Of a stretch of 9,680 nucleotides of DNA, positions 1 to 6,161 are shown piece by piece. Position numbers and translations under genes: made by a program. Origin of the DNA: an uncultured Thermomicrobia bacterium (lineage in GTDB: Bacteria; Chloroflexota; Chloroflexia; Thermomicrobiales; JALYUS01); the NCBI GenBank assembly GCA_937968015.1, contig CALBSO010000024.1:1-9680 (forward strand). Direction: 5' to 3'. Positions within the stretch are counted from its first letter, which is position 1, and every line of letters begins with the position of its first letter. The notes beneath the pieces are model-generated. The model made no database searches. It was not told the DNA's origin and worked only from the letters and a program-made list of their open reading frames with translations.

Positions 1-178
1 ACCTCCGATCTGGAGGATAATCCCCTCACCGTGAATTTACCAGCACGTACTTAGAGCAGCTCCCTTGGGAAACGGCTCGCACGACCTCACATGTTTTGCT
101 TGCTATCGCTGCCTTTACCGATTCATGTCCGGCCGTCAACCACCGCTGGCAGCGTATTGCATCCGCACATGGTATGTT

Positions 179-193
179 GCGCTGTTTCAGCGC
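179..193. repeat. Perfect 6-bp inverted repeat upstream of the promoter
   Basis: GCGCTG and CAGCGC flank a TTT loop, giving a perfect 6-bp stem. It lies 8 bp upstream of the proposed -35 box of the transporter operon. It could be an operator half of the control region or the hairpin of a weak terminator for a gene left of the window, but only ATTT follows, so the terminator reading is weak. The structure is seen directly; its role is not known. Confidence 0.4.
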
Positions 194-201
194 ATTTCAC
201 C

Positions 202-230
202 TTGACGCTACCGATCATCGGTGATTTACT
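202..230 (+). promoter_or_regulatory. Candidate sigma70-type promoter of the transporter operon
   Basis: TTGACG at 202-207 matches the -35 consensus at 5 of 6 positions. TTTACT at 225-230 matches the -10 consensus at 4 of 6, and the spacer is exactly 17 bp. Transcription would begin near 236-240, leaving a leader of about 45 nt before the start codon at 284. No better -35/-10 pair was found between 1 and 283. This is a consensus match by eye, and the -10 box is only moderate. Confidence 0.5.
210..222. promoter_or_regulatory. Palindromic operator candidate inside the promoter spacer
   Basis: ACCGATCATCGGT is a perfect 6-bp inverted repeat around a single central C. It lies wholly between the proposed -35 and -10 boxes, where a bound dimeric regulator would block RNA polymerase. 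A related sequence with the same GATCATC core (CTGATCATCAG) occurs at 3954-3964, ahead of the first peptidase gene. The repeat is seen directly; repressor binding is an inference, and no cognate regulator gene is recognised nearby. Confidence 0.4.
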
Positions 231-283
231 TGCGCTGATCATTCTGTCCATCTGCACAAACTCAGACAACGAAGGAGGCTTAC

Positions 284-2029
284 ATGGCTAGCTCATCGTG
301 GGAAGCAATGTCCGCGGCGGTTCCTTCCTCCCTCGACGATCGACTGAGCCGTCGGAGGTTCCTTCGCACTGCTGCTGCGGTAGGTGCTGCGGGCGTCCTC
401 GGGGCACTCCTCGATGCCTGTGGTTCGTCATCGAGCACGACCGCACCGGCGACGAGCGCGGCAACCAAGGCACCTGCCGCAGCAAGTACCGCTCCGGCGA
501 CCGGCGCGGCGAGCGCGGCGGCACCGAGTACGGTGGCAAGCAATGCGGCCGCCCCCTCCGGGACGGTGACGATCCCGCTCATCAGTAACCCGACGCCGAA
601 CCCGATTGTCCTCCCCGGCGGTCTTTCGTCGATCCTTCTCGACAAGAACCTCTTCGGGCAGCTCGTGCGGCCTGACGCGGGTGGCGGTACTCCTGTACCC
701 GATCTCGCCACGAAGTGGGATATCTCCCCGGACGGCAAGACCTATACGTTCTCCCTGCGACCGGGCGTGAAGTGGCACAACGGCGACCCCTTCACTGCCG
801 ACGATGTCAAGTTCACCTTCGACTTGATGCTGGACAAGAAATCGAACGCGGCCTTCATCAACAACCTCGGCCCGTTCACGAGCGCGGACGTCGTCGACCC
901 GATGACCGTCAAGCTCAACCTGTCGGCGCCGTACGCGCCGATGCTCACCATGCTCGCTTACAACGTGATGATGTTGCCGAAGAAGGTCTTGCAGGGGGAG
1001 GATATCAATAAGCCGGTGAACTTCATCCAGAATCCGATCGGCACCGGTCCCTACAAATGGAAGGAGTTCGTTTCCGGCGATCATGTGACGCTGGTCGCGA
1101 ACATGGATTATTGGGACGGTCCGCCGAAGATCGGCACGGTCGTCTACAAGATCCTGCCGGATCTGAACACGCAGGTCGCGCAACTCCGCGCGGGGCAGGT
1201 GGACATCGTCATGCTCGAGCCGTCGCAGGTTGATGCCTTGCAGAACGTCCCGAATGTCGTCATCAACGCGGCCAGTCAGACGAACTACCAGTATCTCGCG
1301 ATGAACAACAGCAACCCGCTCTTCGCGGACAAGCTCGTCCGGCAGGCGCTGGCCTACGCGCTCGACCGTCCGACGATGGTCAAGTCCATCCTGCGCGGCA
1401 AGGGCACGATCGCGAATGGGCCGATTTCGCCGCCGATGGGCTGGGCCTACCCGCAGGATCAACAACCCTTCCCGTACGATACGAAGAAGGCACAGGACCT
1501 GCTCACTCAGGCGGGCTGGCAGCTACAGGGCGGCAAGTTGATGAAAGGCGGGCAGCCCTTCAAGTTCGCTATCCTGCTCGATGTGGGTAACCCGACCCGC
1601 AAGGACTTCGCGCTCGTCGCCCAGCAGACCTACCAGAAACTCGGCATGGACGTCTCGATTGACTCGCAAGAGTTCAATATCTGGTACGACCGGACCGGCA
1701 AGAGCGATTACGACATGTTTGTCTCCTACTGGATCACGCCGCCGGACCCGAACGCCCTCGTCAACGGCTATTCCGCCAGCAACTCCGATAAATACAAGAG
1801 CCAGACGGTGGACGATCTCTTTGCACAGGGGAAAGTCTCCACCTCGCAGGCTGACCGCAAAGCGATCTACGCCAAGTTGCAGCAGGCGATCTACGACGAT
1901 CAGCCCGATGTCTTCATGACCTATCCGCCGGAATACCGGGCGTTCAGCAAGCGGCTCCAGGGGTACGCGAGCATCGGCATCCGCGACGCGCTGTACTACA
2001 CCTACAAGTGGACACTGAGCGCTTCGTAA
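284..2029 (+). CDS. ABC transporter substrate-binding lipoprotein, family 5 (SBP_bac_5)
   Basis: This 581-aa extracellular solute-binding protein delivers peptide-, nickel- or opine-like solutes to a Dpp/Opp-type permease. The N-terminus has a Tat-like motif SRRRFLR (residues 22-28), a hydrophobic stretch (29-43) and a lipobox-like LDAC with the acceptor Cys at 46, so the mature protein is probably membrane-anchored. Residues 47 to about 95 form a low-complexity Ser/Thr/Ala/Pro linker. The family signature GVKWHNGDPFTADDVKFTF begins near residue 161, and NPIGTGPYKW near 250 is also typical. Length is normal for the family plus linker. The ATG at 284 is favoured by GAAGGAGG at 271-278. The gene is first in an apparent operon with two permeases. 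The ligand cannot be read from sequence; peptides are suggested by the downstream peptidases. The Asp at lipobox position -2 is unusual. Confidence 0.96.
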   Translation: MASSSWEAMSAAVPSSLDDRLSRRRFLRTAAAVGAAGVLGALLDACGSSSSTTAPATSAATKAPAAASTAPATGAASAAAPSTVASNAAAPSGTVTIPLISNPTPNPIVLPGGLSSILLDKNLFGQLVRPDAGGGTPVPDLATKWDISPDGKTYTFSLRPGVKWHNGDPFTADDVKFTFDLMLDKKSNAAFINNLGPFTSADVVDPMTVKLNLSAPYAPMLTMLAYNVMMLPKKVLQGEDINKPVNFIQNPIGTGPYKWKEFVSGDHVTLVANMDYWDGPPKIGTVVYKILPDLNTQVAQLRAGQVDIVMLEPSQVDALQNVPNVVINAASQTNYQYLAMNNSNPLFADKLVRQALAYALDRPTMVKSILRGKGTIANGPISPPMGWAYPQDQQPFPYDTKKAQDLLTQAGWQLQGGKLMKGGQPFKFAILLDVGNPTRKDFALVAQQTYQKLGMDVSIDSQEFNIWYDRTGKSDYDMFVSYWITPPDPNALVNGYSASNSDKYKSQTVDDLFAQGKVSTSQADRKAIYAKLQQAIYDDQPDVFMTYPPEYRAFSKRLQGYASIGIRDALYYTYKWTLSAS

Positions 2030-2059
2030 ATCGGGTGGATAGGGGGAGTAGAGCGCCGC

Positions 2060-3010
2060 GTGGGTAGATATATTGCCAGCCGCCTGATTCAGGCGGCTGT
2101 CGTCCTTATCCTCGTCACCGTCATTACCTTCGCGCTGATCCACCTGGCGCCAGGCGGTCCTTCGGCGGTCTTGACTGACGCGAGGTTACCGCCCGAGCTG
2201 ATCGCGCGACAGCGCGCGAATCTCGGCTTGGATAAGCCAGTCTACGTGCAGTACTTCAAGTGGGCCGGTGGCCTCGTGCGCGGTGATTTCGGCATCTCAT
2301 ACACGGACCAGCGCACCGTCCTCAGCGAGATCCGCCAGCGTCTGCCGAACACGCTGATTCTGGCGGGGACCGCCTTCCTGCTCGCGCTGATCGTCTCGAT
2401 CCCCGTTGGCATCTTCACCGCGCAGCGGGCGCGATCCGTGCCGGACCACATCGTCAGCGGGATCAGTTTCATCGGCCTATCCACGCCGGTCTTCTGGTTC
2501 GGTATCGTCCTGATCATCGTCTTTTCCGTCCAGTTGCATTGGCTGCCGGCGTCCGGGATGCGGACGATCAATGAGCCGAACTCATTGGCTGACCTCTTGA
2601 AGCATCTCATCATGCCCGCGCTCGTCCTGGCGATGCCGACGATGGCCCAGTTCAGCCGCTTCGTGCGGGCGAGCGTGCTGGAGACACTTAATCAGGATTA
2701 CGTGCGGACAGCACGGGCGAAGGGGTTGGCGGCCCGCATCGTGACGTACCGCCATGTCCTCCGCAATGCGCTGATGCCGGTCGTGACGATCATCGGCTTG
2801 ACCCTGCCAGTGGTCGTTACGGGCGCGGCGATCACCGAGAGCGTCTTCGGCTGGCCCGGCATGGGCAGGCTCGCGGTGGATGCGGCCTTCACCCGCGATT
2901 ATCCGGTGATCATGGGCGTGACCGTCCTCGTTGCCGCGGCGGTCATCCTCATTAACTTGCTCACAGACCTCTTGTATATGGCGATCGATCCGCGCGTGAG
3001 GTTACGATGA
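2060..3010 (+). CDS. ABC transporter permease, DppB/OppB type
   Basis: This 316-aa inner-membrane permease is one half of the translocation channel for the solute captured by the upstream lipoprotein. The N-terminus (GRYIASRLIQ, then a hydrophobic helix ending ITFALIHLAPGGP) is the usual DppB/OppB opening. About six hydrophobic segments are visible. The cytoplasmic EAA loop that docks the ATPase reads ARAKGLAARIVTYRHVLRNA from residue 218. The length is standard. The start is GTG at 2060, preceded by AGGGGGAG at 2041-2048, 30 bp after the binding-protein stop. The stop overlaps the next permease start as ATGA, indicating translational coupling. Family assignment is secure; substrate class (dipeptide, oligopeptide, nickel, glutathione) is not resolvable. 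Confidence 0.96.
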   Translation: MGRYIASRLIQAAVVLILVTVITFALIHLAPGGPSAVLTDARLPPELIARQRANLGLDKPVYVQYFKWAGGLVRGDFGISYTDQRTVLSEIRQRLPNTLILAGTAFLLALIVSIPVGIFTAQRARSVPDHIVSGISFIGLSTPVFWFGIVLIIVFSVQLHWLPASGMRTINEPNSLADLLKHLIMPALVLAMPTMAQFSRFVRASVLETLNQDYVRTARAKGLAARIVTYRHVLRNALMPVVTIIGLTLPVVVTGAAITESVFGWPGMGRLAVDAAFTRDYPVIMGVTVLVAAAVILINLLTDLLYMAIDPRVRLR

Positions 3011-3903
3011 CGACGTCCACGACTCCGACCGAGACCGCACTTTCCGGGGTGGCATACACCGGCGCACAGCGCGGTTCAGGGCGGTACTTCCTTCGGCGCA
3101 TGGTCTCCTATCGTCCCGGCTTCATCTCCTTTCTCGTCATCCTCCTCCTCTATCTCCTAGCCTTCGTCGGACCGATCATCTACCGAACGTCGCCAAACGA
3201 GATCGATCTGCTCAATCTCCTCGGTCGCCCGAGCGCCGATCATCTGCTTGGCACGGACGAGAATGGCCGCGACATCCTCGCCCGACTGCTCGATGGCGGG
3301 CACGTCTCGCTGATCGTTGGCCTGATCGCAGTGATTCTCGCCGATACCGTTGGTGTCCTCTTCGGCGCGTTCGCGGGCTACTTCGGCAAGGCAATCGATT
3401 CGATCCTTATGCGTATCACGGACGCACTCCTGGCGATCCCGAGTTTCTTCCTCCTGCTCGTCGTCCTCTCGCTTTTCGGGCCGAGCCTGACCAAGCTGGA
3501 GGTCGCTATCGGCCTGACGAGCTGGATGTCAATCGCCCGTCTCGTGCGTAGCGAGTTCCTGCGCTACAAGGAGACGGATTTCGTGCAAGCGGCAAAGGCG
3601 ATGGGTGCATCGGACTTGCGCATCATTTTCCGCCATATCCTGCCGCAGGCAGTTTCGCCGGTGATCGTCGCCAGCAGCGTGCTCGTCGGCGGCGCGATCA
3701 TCGCCGAGTCCGCGCTCAGTTATCTCGGGCTCGGCGTGCAGCCGCCGCAGGCGAGTTGGGGCAACATGCTCACTGGCGCGCAGAACTTCGTCTTCACGGA
3801 GCCAGCGCTCGCCATCTATCCCGGCCTCCTGATCGTCATTACCGTCGCCTCCTTCAACTACTTCGGTGAGGGATTGCGCACCGCCTTCAATGTGTCGGAA
3901 TGA
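3007..3903 (+). CDS. ABC transporter permease, DppC/OppC type
   Basis: This 298-aa partner permease completes the channel heterodimer with the preceding DppB-like protein. A short polar N-terminus leads to the first membrane helix (about residues 38-58). The family hallmark HLLGTDENGRDILARLL follows at 79-95, then further helices. The EAA loop AKAMGASDLRIIFRHILPQA starts at residue 196, and SYLGLGVQPPQASWGNML near 240 is also characteristic of DppC/OppC. The start codon overlaps the previous stop (ATGA). No ATPase gene (DppD/DppF type) follows; the next gene is a peptidase. The transporter must therefore borrow ATPases encoded elsewhere or lie in a split operon. No clear terminator follows, so read-through into the peptidase is likely. 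Confidence 0.96.
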   Translation: MTTSTTPTETALSGVAYTGAQRGSGRYFLRRMVSYRPGFISFLVILLLYLLAFVGPIIYRTSPNEIDLLNLLGRPSADHLLGTDENGRDILARLLDGGHVSLIVGLIAVILADTVGVLFGAFAGYFGKAIDSILMRITDALLAIPSFFLLLVVLSLFGPSLTKLEVAIGLTSWMSIARLVRSEFLRYKETDFVQAAKAMGASDLRIIFRHILPQAVSPVIVASSVLVGGAIIAESALSYLGLGVQPPQASWGNMLTGAQNFVFTEPALAIYPGLLIVITVASFNYFGEGLRTAFNVSE

Positions 3904-3953
3904 TCGCGCGACGCCCGTGCCACCCTTTGGGCTGAATCAAGGTAGGATAGAAA

Positions 3954-3964
3954 CTGATCATCAG
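3954..3964. promoter_or_regulatory. Palindrome related to the operon operator
   Basis: CTGATCATCAG is a perfect 5-bp inverted repeat around a single C, in the 131-bp gap before the first peptidase gene. It shares the GATCATC core and the one-base centre with the palindrome in the operon promoter (210-222). It could be a second binding site of the same regulator controlling the peptidase separately. No convincing -35/-10 pair was found around it. Chance occurrence of an 11-nt palindrome is possible. Confidence 0.25.
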
Positions 3965-3990
3965 AGAAAGTCCGCTATCACCACGAAAAG

Positions 3991-4004
3991 CGCAGCCAGC
4001 TGCG
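3991..4004. repeat. Short inverted repeat in the leader of the first peptidase gene
   Basis: CGCAGC and GCTGCG arms are separated by CA, about 30 nt upstream of the start codon and just ahead of two purine-rich tracts (AGGAGG at 4013-4018 and GGAGGG at 4023-4028). It may be a protein-binding site or a small RNA hairpin (5-bp stem, 4-nt loop) near the ribosome binding site. No further evidence is available. Confidence 0.25.
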
Positions 4005-4034
4005 TACGTCCCAGGAGGATACGGAGGGAATGCC

Positions 4035-5720
4035 ATGAGCGGTGAGAATACGCGCGAGCGGGCATTGCGAGATGCGGTGTTGCTGGAGAACCTGAAGCGA
4101 GATAACGCCGAGATCGCCAAGGGCGTGCGCCTCTCCGGCAGCCTCGCCGAGGCGGAAGCATTCGCCTATATCGCCGACCGCTGCCGCTCCTTCGGCATGG
4201 AAGTGAACGAGTACGCCATCGATGCCTATGTCAGTCTGCCGGGTGCGGCCACCCTCGCGGTTGTCTCGCCCGACGCACGCGAGATCGCCTGCATCACCCA
4301 CTCCTTCTCGGTGGCGACGGGGCCGGGAGGGCTCACCGCGCCCCTCATCTCCGTCGGCCGGGGGGTCGCGGTGGCTGACTACGCCGGGAAGGAGGTGCGC
4401 GGCGCGATCGTGCTCGCGGATGGCCTGGCGAGCCCCGGTGCCGCGCTCGCGGCCGACCGGGCGGGCGCGGCGGGGATGATCTGTGTCAACCCGGCGGGGC
4501 TCCACGAGATGATCATCTCCCCCGTCTGGGGCACGCCGACACCGGACACGGCGCCCTACCTGCCGAAGGTAGCCGCAGTCTCCATCCGCAAGGAGGAGGG
4601 CGACGGCCTCAAGACACGACTGGAACGTGGGCCGGTCACCGTGCGCGTGCATACAGACGTCGAGACGGGGTGGCGACCGATCCCCGCGCTGACCGCCGAC
4701 ATCCCGGGCGCCGCCGAGGATCGCTACGTTATGCTCAGCGGGCACGTGGACTCGTGGCACTTTGGGGCCATGGACAATGCCAGCGCCGATGCCACGATGC
4801 TCGAAGTCGGGCGTATCCTCAGTGCGCAAAAGGGCGAATTGGGGCGTGGATTGCGACTGGCCTTCTGGTCCGGGCACTCGCACGCGCGGTACGGGGCATC
4901 GGCGTGGTATGCGGACACCTTCTTCGCGGACCTCCACGAGCGCTGTGTCTGCCATGTCAACGCGGAGTCCACGGGCGGGCAAGGAGCGTCGAACGTCTCT
5001 ACGCCAGGCAACATGGCCGAGACGTGGCAGATTGCGGCCAGTGTCGTGCGCGATCTGCTCGGCGAGCCGCTGACCTATCACCGGCAGGGCCGCAGCCACG
5101 ACCAGTCCTTCACCGGGTGCGGGGTCCCGTCCGTTCTTTGCGGCTTCTCAGGCCCCGGCGAAGGTGAGGCGGCCTGGTGGTGGCACACACCGGACGATAC
5201 GCTGGACAAGATCGATGACGCGAACCTCGTGCGGGACACGCAGGTCTATTTGCTCACGTGCTGGCGGCTCTGCACCGCGCCCGTCCTGCCTTTCGATTTC
5301 ACCGAGACGGCGAATGAGTTGCGCGACCGACTGCACACGCTGCACGAGACCGCCGGTGGCCGCTTCGATCTCGCGCCCCTGATCGCCGAAGCGGCCTCGC
5401 TCCATGACGCCGCCGGGCGCCTTAACGCGGCCACCGCAGCAACGGACGGCGATACCGCGCGCGCGGAAAGGATCAACGCGGCAATGATGGCGGTGGCGCA
5501 CGCCCTCATCCCGGTCAACTATACGAAGGCGGGGCCGTATGAGGTAGACCTCGCTCTCGGCAGCCCCGTACTGCCGGGCCTCGCGCCCGTGGCAGATCTG
5601 GGAGAAATGGATCAGGCGAGCGACGATGCCCGTTTCCTGCACACGCGTCTCGTGCGGGAGCGGAACCGCGTTTGGCACGCGATCAATACGGCCCGGCAGG
5701 CGATCGCCCGGGCATTATAG
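4035..5720 (+). CDS. M28-like metallopeptidase with PA-like domain (paralog 1)
   Basis: This 561-aa protein lacks a signal peptide, so it is probably cytoplasmic. An N-terminal helical segment (LSGSLAEAEAFAYIAD) precedes a PA-like insert (about 90-195, including GAIVLADGLASPGAALAAD). The M28 core follows: GHVDSW gives metal-ligand His237 and catalytic Asp239, and GAMDNAS gives bridging Asp247. The acidic ligand of NAESTG is Glu311, and WWWHTPDDTLDKID gives His384. Where M28 enzymes have the Glu-Glu pair (FW-x-x-EE), this protein has FWSGHSH (280-283), which is a major departure. The C-terminal region (about 470-561) resembles the helical dimerisation domain of glutamate carboxypeptidase/transferrin receptor proteins. 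The ATG at 4035 is supported by GGAGGG at 4023-4028. It probably hydrolyses peptides or amides imported by the upstream transporter. Fold is confident; catalytic activity and substrate are not. Confidence 0.88.
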   Translation: MSGENTRERALRDAVLLENLKRDNAEIAKGVRLSGSLAEAEAFAYIADRCRSFGMEVNEYAIDAYVSLPGAATLAVVSPDAREIACITHSFSVATGPGGLTAPLISVGRGVAVADYAGKEVRGAIVLADGLASPGAALAADRAGAAGMICVNPAGLHEMIISPVWGTPTPDTAPYLPKVAAVSIRKEEGDGLKTRLERGPVTVRVHTDVETGWRPIPALTADIPGAAEDRYVMLSGHVDSWHFGAMDNASADATMLEVGRILSAQKGELGRGLRLAFWSGHSHARYGASAWYADTFFADLHERCVCHVNAESTGGQGASNVSTPGNMAETWQIAASVVRDLLGEPLTYHRQGRSHDQSFTGCGVPSVLCGFSGPGEGEAAWWWHTPDDTLDKIDDANLVRDTQVYLLTCWRLCTAPVLPFDFTETANELRDRLHTLHETAGGRFDLAPLIAEAASLHDAAGRLNAATAATDGDTARAERINAAMMAVAHALIPVNYTKAGPYEVDLALGSPVLPGLAPVADLGEMDQASDDARFLHTRLVRERNRVWHAINTARQAIARAL

Positions 5721-5761
5721 GCTCCGCCGAGACACGGCGATGCTCACCGGGTGAAGCAGGT

Positions 5762-5872
5762 GTGGGCATCTCCCAGGCTGCGGTGAACACCTTCGAGGAT
5801 ACGGCTGGCAAAATCGTTAAGAGGGCGTACGGACTCAGGAAACGTGCGGGGATATCGGGAGAATTTGAGCGT
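5762..5872 (+). pseudogene. Probable remnant of a transposase C-terminus (ISL3-like), frameshifted
   Basis: Reading from 5762, the translation includes VNTFEDTAGKIVKRAYGLR and then turns to nonsense. Shifting frame by one base at the AAA near 5839-5842 gives AYGLRN followed by VRGYRENL. The pattern of a basic residue, R-AYG-LRN, then aromatic and basic residues resembles the conserved end of ISL3-family transposases, which typically finish with K-x-x-x-R-AYG-x-RN. No catalytic domain, no start and no terminal inverted repeats are left. The similarity is recalled family knowledge judged by eye, so family assignment is tentative. Together with the nearby resolvase scrap it marks the site as a former landing zone for mobile DNA. 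Confidence 0.38.
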
Positions 5873-6002
5873 GGGAGCCGCTGTTTCTGATATTGAGTCG
5901 ACTGACGAAACAGACAAAATCGCACGTGTACTCGAGACATCCACACCGGTTGAGTTTCGTGTTACAAAGGATCCGAGAGACGAGAACCGTAGGGCCACGC
6001 GT

Positions 6003-6092
6003 ATGCACGTCGGCTATGCCAGAGTTTCAACGACGGACCAGAACCCCGATCTCCAGACCGATGCGCTCCACGCCCCCGTTTCAGCCCCGTGA
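6003..6092 (+). pseudogene. Serine recombinase (resolvase/invertase) N-terminal fragment
   Basis: The ATG at 6003 opens a 29-codon frame beginning with the signature GYARVSTTDQNPDLQ of small serine recombinases. Ser9 is the expected DNA-attacking nucleophile and Arg7 a conserved catalytic residue. Homology stops after residue 22 (position about 6068). The frame then reads HAPVSAP and ends at TGA 6090-6092. A functional resolvase has about 180-200 residues, so this fragment is dead. A middle piece of a resolvase, without this N-terminus, occurs at 9497-9621 on the same strand. About 90 residues between the two pieces are missing from the window. They may be two ends of one gene broken by the intervening cassette, or two separate remnants. 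Confidence 0.8.
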
Positions 6093-6095
6093 AAC
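6078..6095. repeat. Inverted repeat at the break point of the resolvase fragment
   Basis: GTTTCAGCCCCGTGAAAC has perfect 6-bp arms (GTTTCA/TGAAAC) around GCCCCG. It starts about 10 bp after resolvase homology ends, so it may belong to whatever joined or replaced the resolvase. It has the look of half a CRISPR repeat, but it occurs once and no spacers or cas genes are present. A recombination end or a regulator site is equally possible. Confidence 0.35.
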
Positions 6096-6148
6096 ATGCC
6101 GTTCTCCGGATCGTCATCCTTCTCACTTCGTTGGCCAAGGACAGTTAT

Positions 6149-6156
6149 GGAGGGAG
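6149..6156 (+). promoter_or_regulatory. Ribosome binding site fixing the start of the second peptidase
   Basis: GGAGGGAG lies 5 nt before ATG 6162. The reading frame stays open back to ATG 6096, but the extra 22 residues have no counterpart in the paralog and the 6096 start lacks a comparable Shine-Dalgarno sequence. The in-frame ATG at 6147 overlaps the motif itself. The start at 6162 is therefore preferred. Confidence 0.7.
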
Positions 6157-6161
6157 TTGAC

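Larger units (their letters stand above)
5721..6161. other. Gene-poor stretch with mobile-element debris
   Basis: These 441 bp between the two peptidase paralogs hold no intact gene. They contain a likely transposase tail (about 5762-5872), the first 22 codons of a serine recombinase (6003-6068), an 18-nt inverted repeat (6078-6095), and the leader of the second peptidase. No good terminator or promoter was found. A weak pair, TTGAGT at 5893-5898 and CAAAAT at 5915-5920 with a 16-bp spacer, is the best promoter candidate for the second peptidase operon, but each box matches at only 4 of 6 positions. Confidence 0.6.

Noticed and set aside
2..16. CCTCC/GGAGG inverted repeat at the left edge
   Set aside because: It has a 5-bp stem only, no T-tract and no visible neighbour to assign it to; chance is likely.
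91..291. 66-codon open frame in the upstream control region
   Set aside because: It has no ribosome binding site, covers the promoter elements, overlaps the binding-protein start and has no recognisable domain.
428..1465. 345-codon open frame on the minus strand inside the binding-protein gene
   Set aside because: The translation is Arg/Val/Asp-rich with no family signature and is the antisense shadow of a GC-rich, clearly coding + strand gene.
3978..5099. 373-codon open frame on the minus strand over the first peptidase
   Set aside because: It is low-complexity Arg/Gly/Asp-rich shadow translation of a gene with clear M28 motifs on the + strand.
5691..5713. GCCCGG/CCGGGC inverted repeat at the end of the first peptidase gene, as a terminator
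   Set aside because: The stem lies within the coding end, has an 11-nt loop and is not followed by a T-tract.
6078..6095. CRISPR-repeat-like sequence GTTTCAGCCCCGTGAAAC
   Set aside because: Only one copy is present, with no regularly spaced repeats and no cas genes, so a CRISPR array is not supported.
6096..6161. 22-residue N-terminal extension of the second peptidase from ATG 6096
   Set aside because: The first paralog has no equivalent, and a strong Shine-Dalgarno sequence sits at 6149-6156 directly before ATG 6162.
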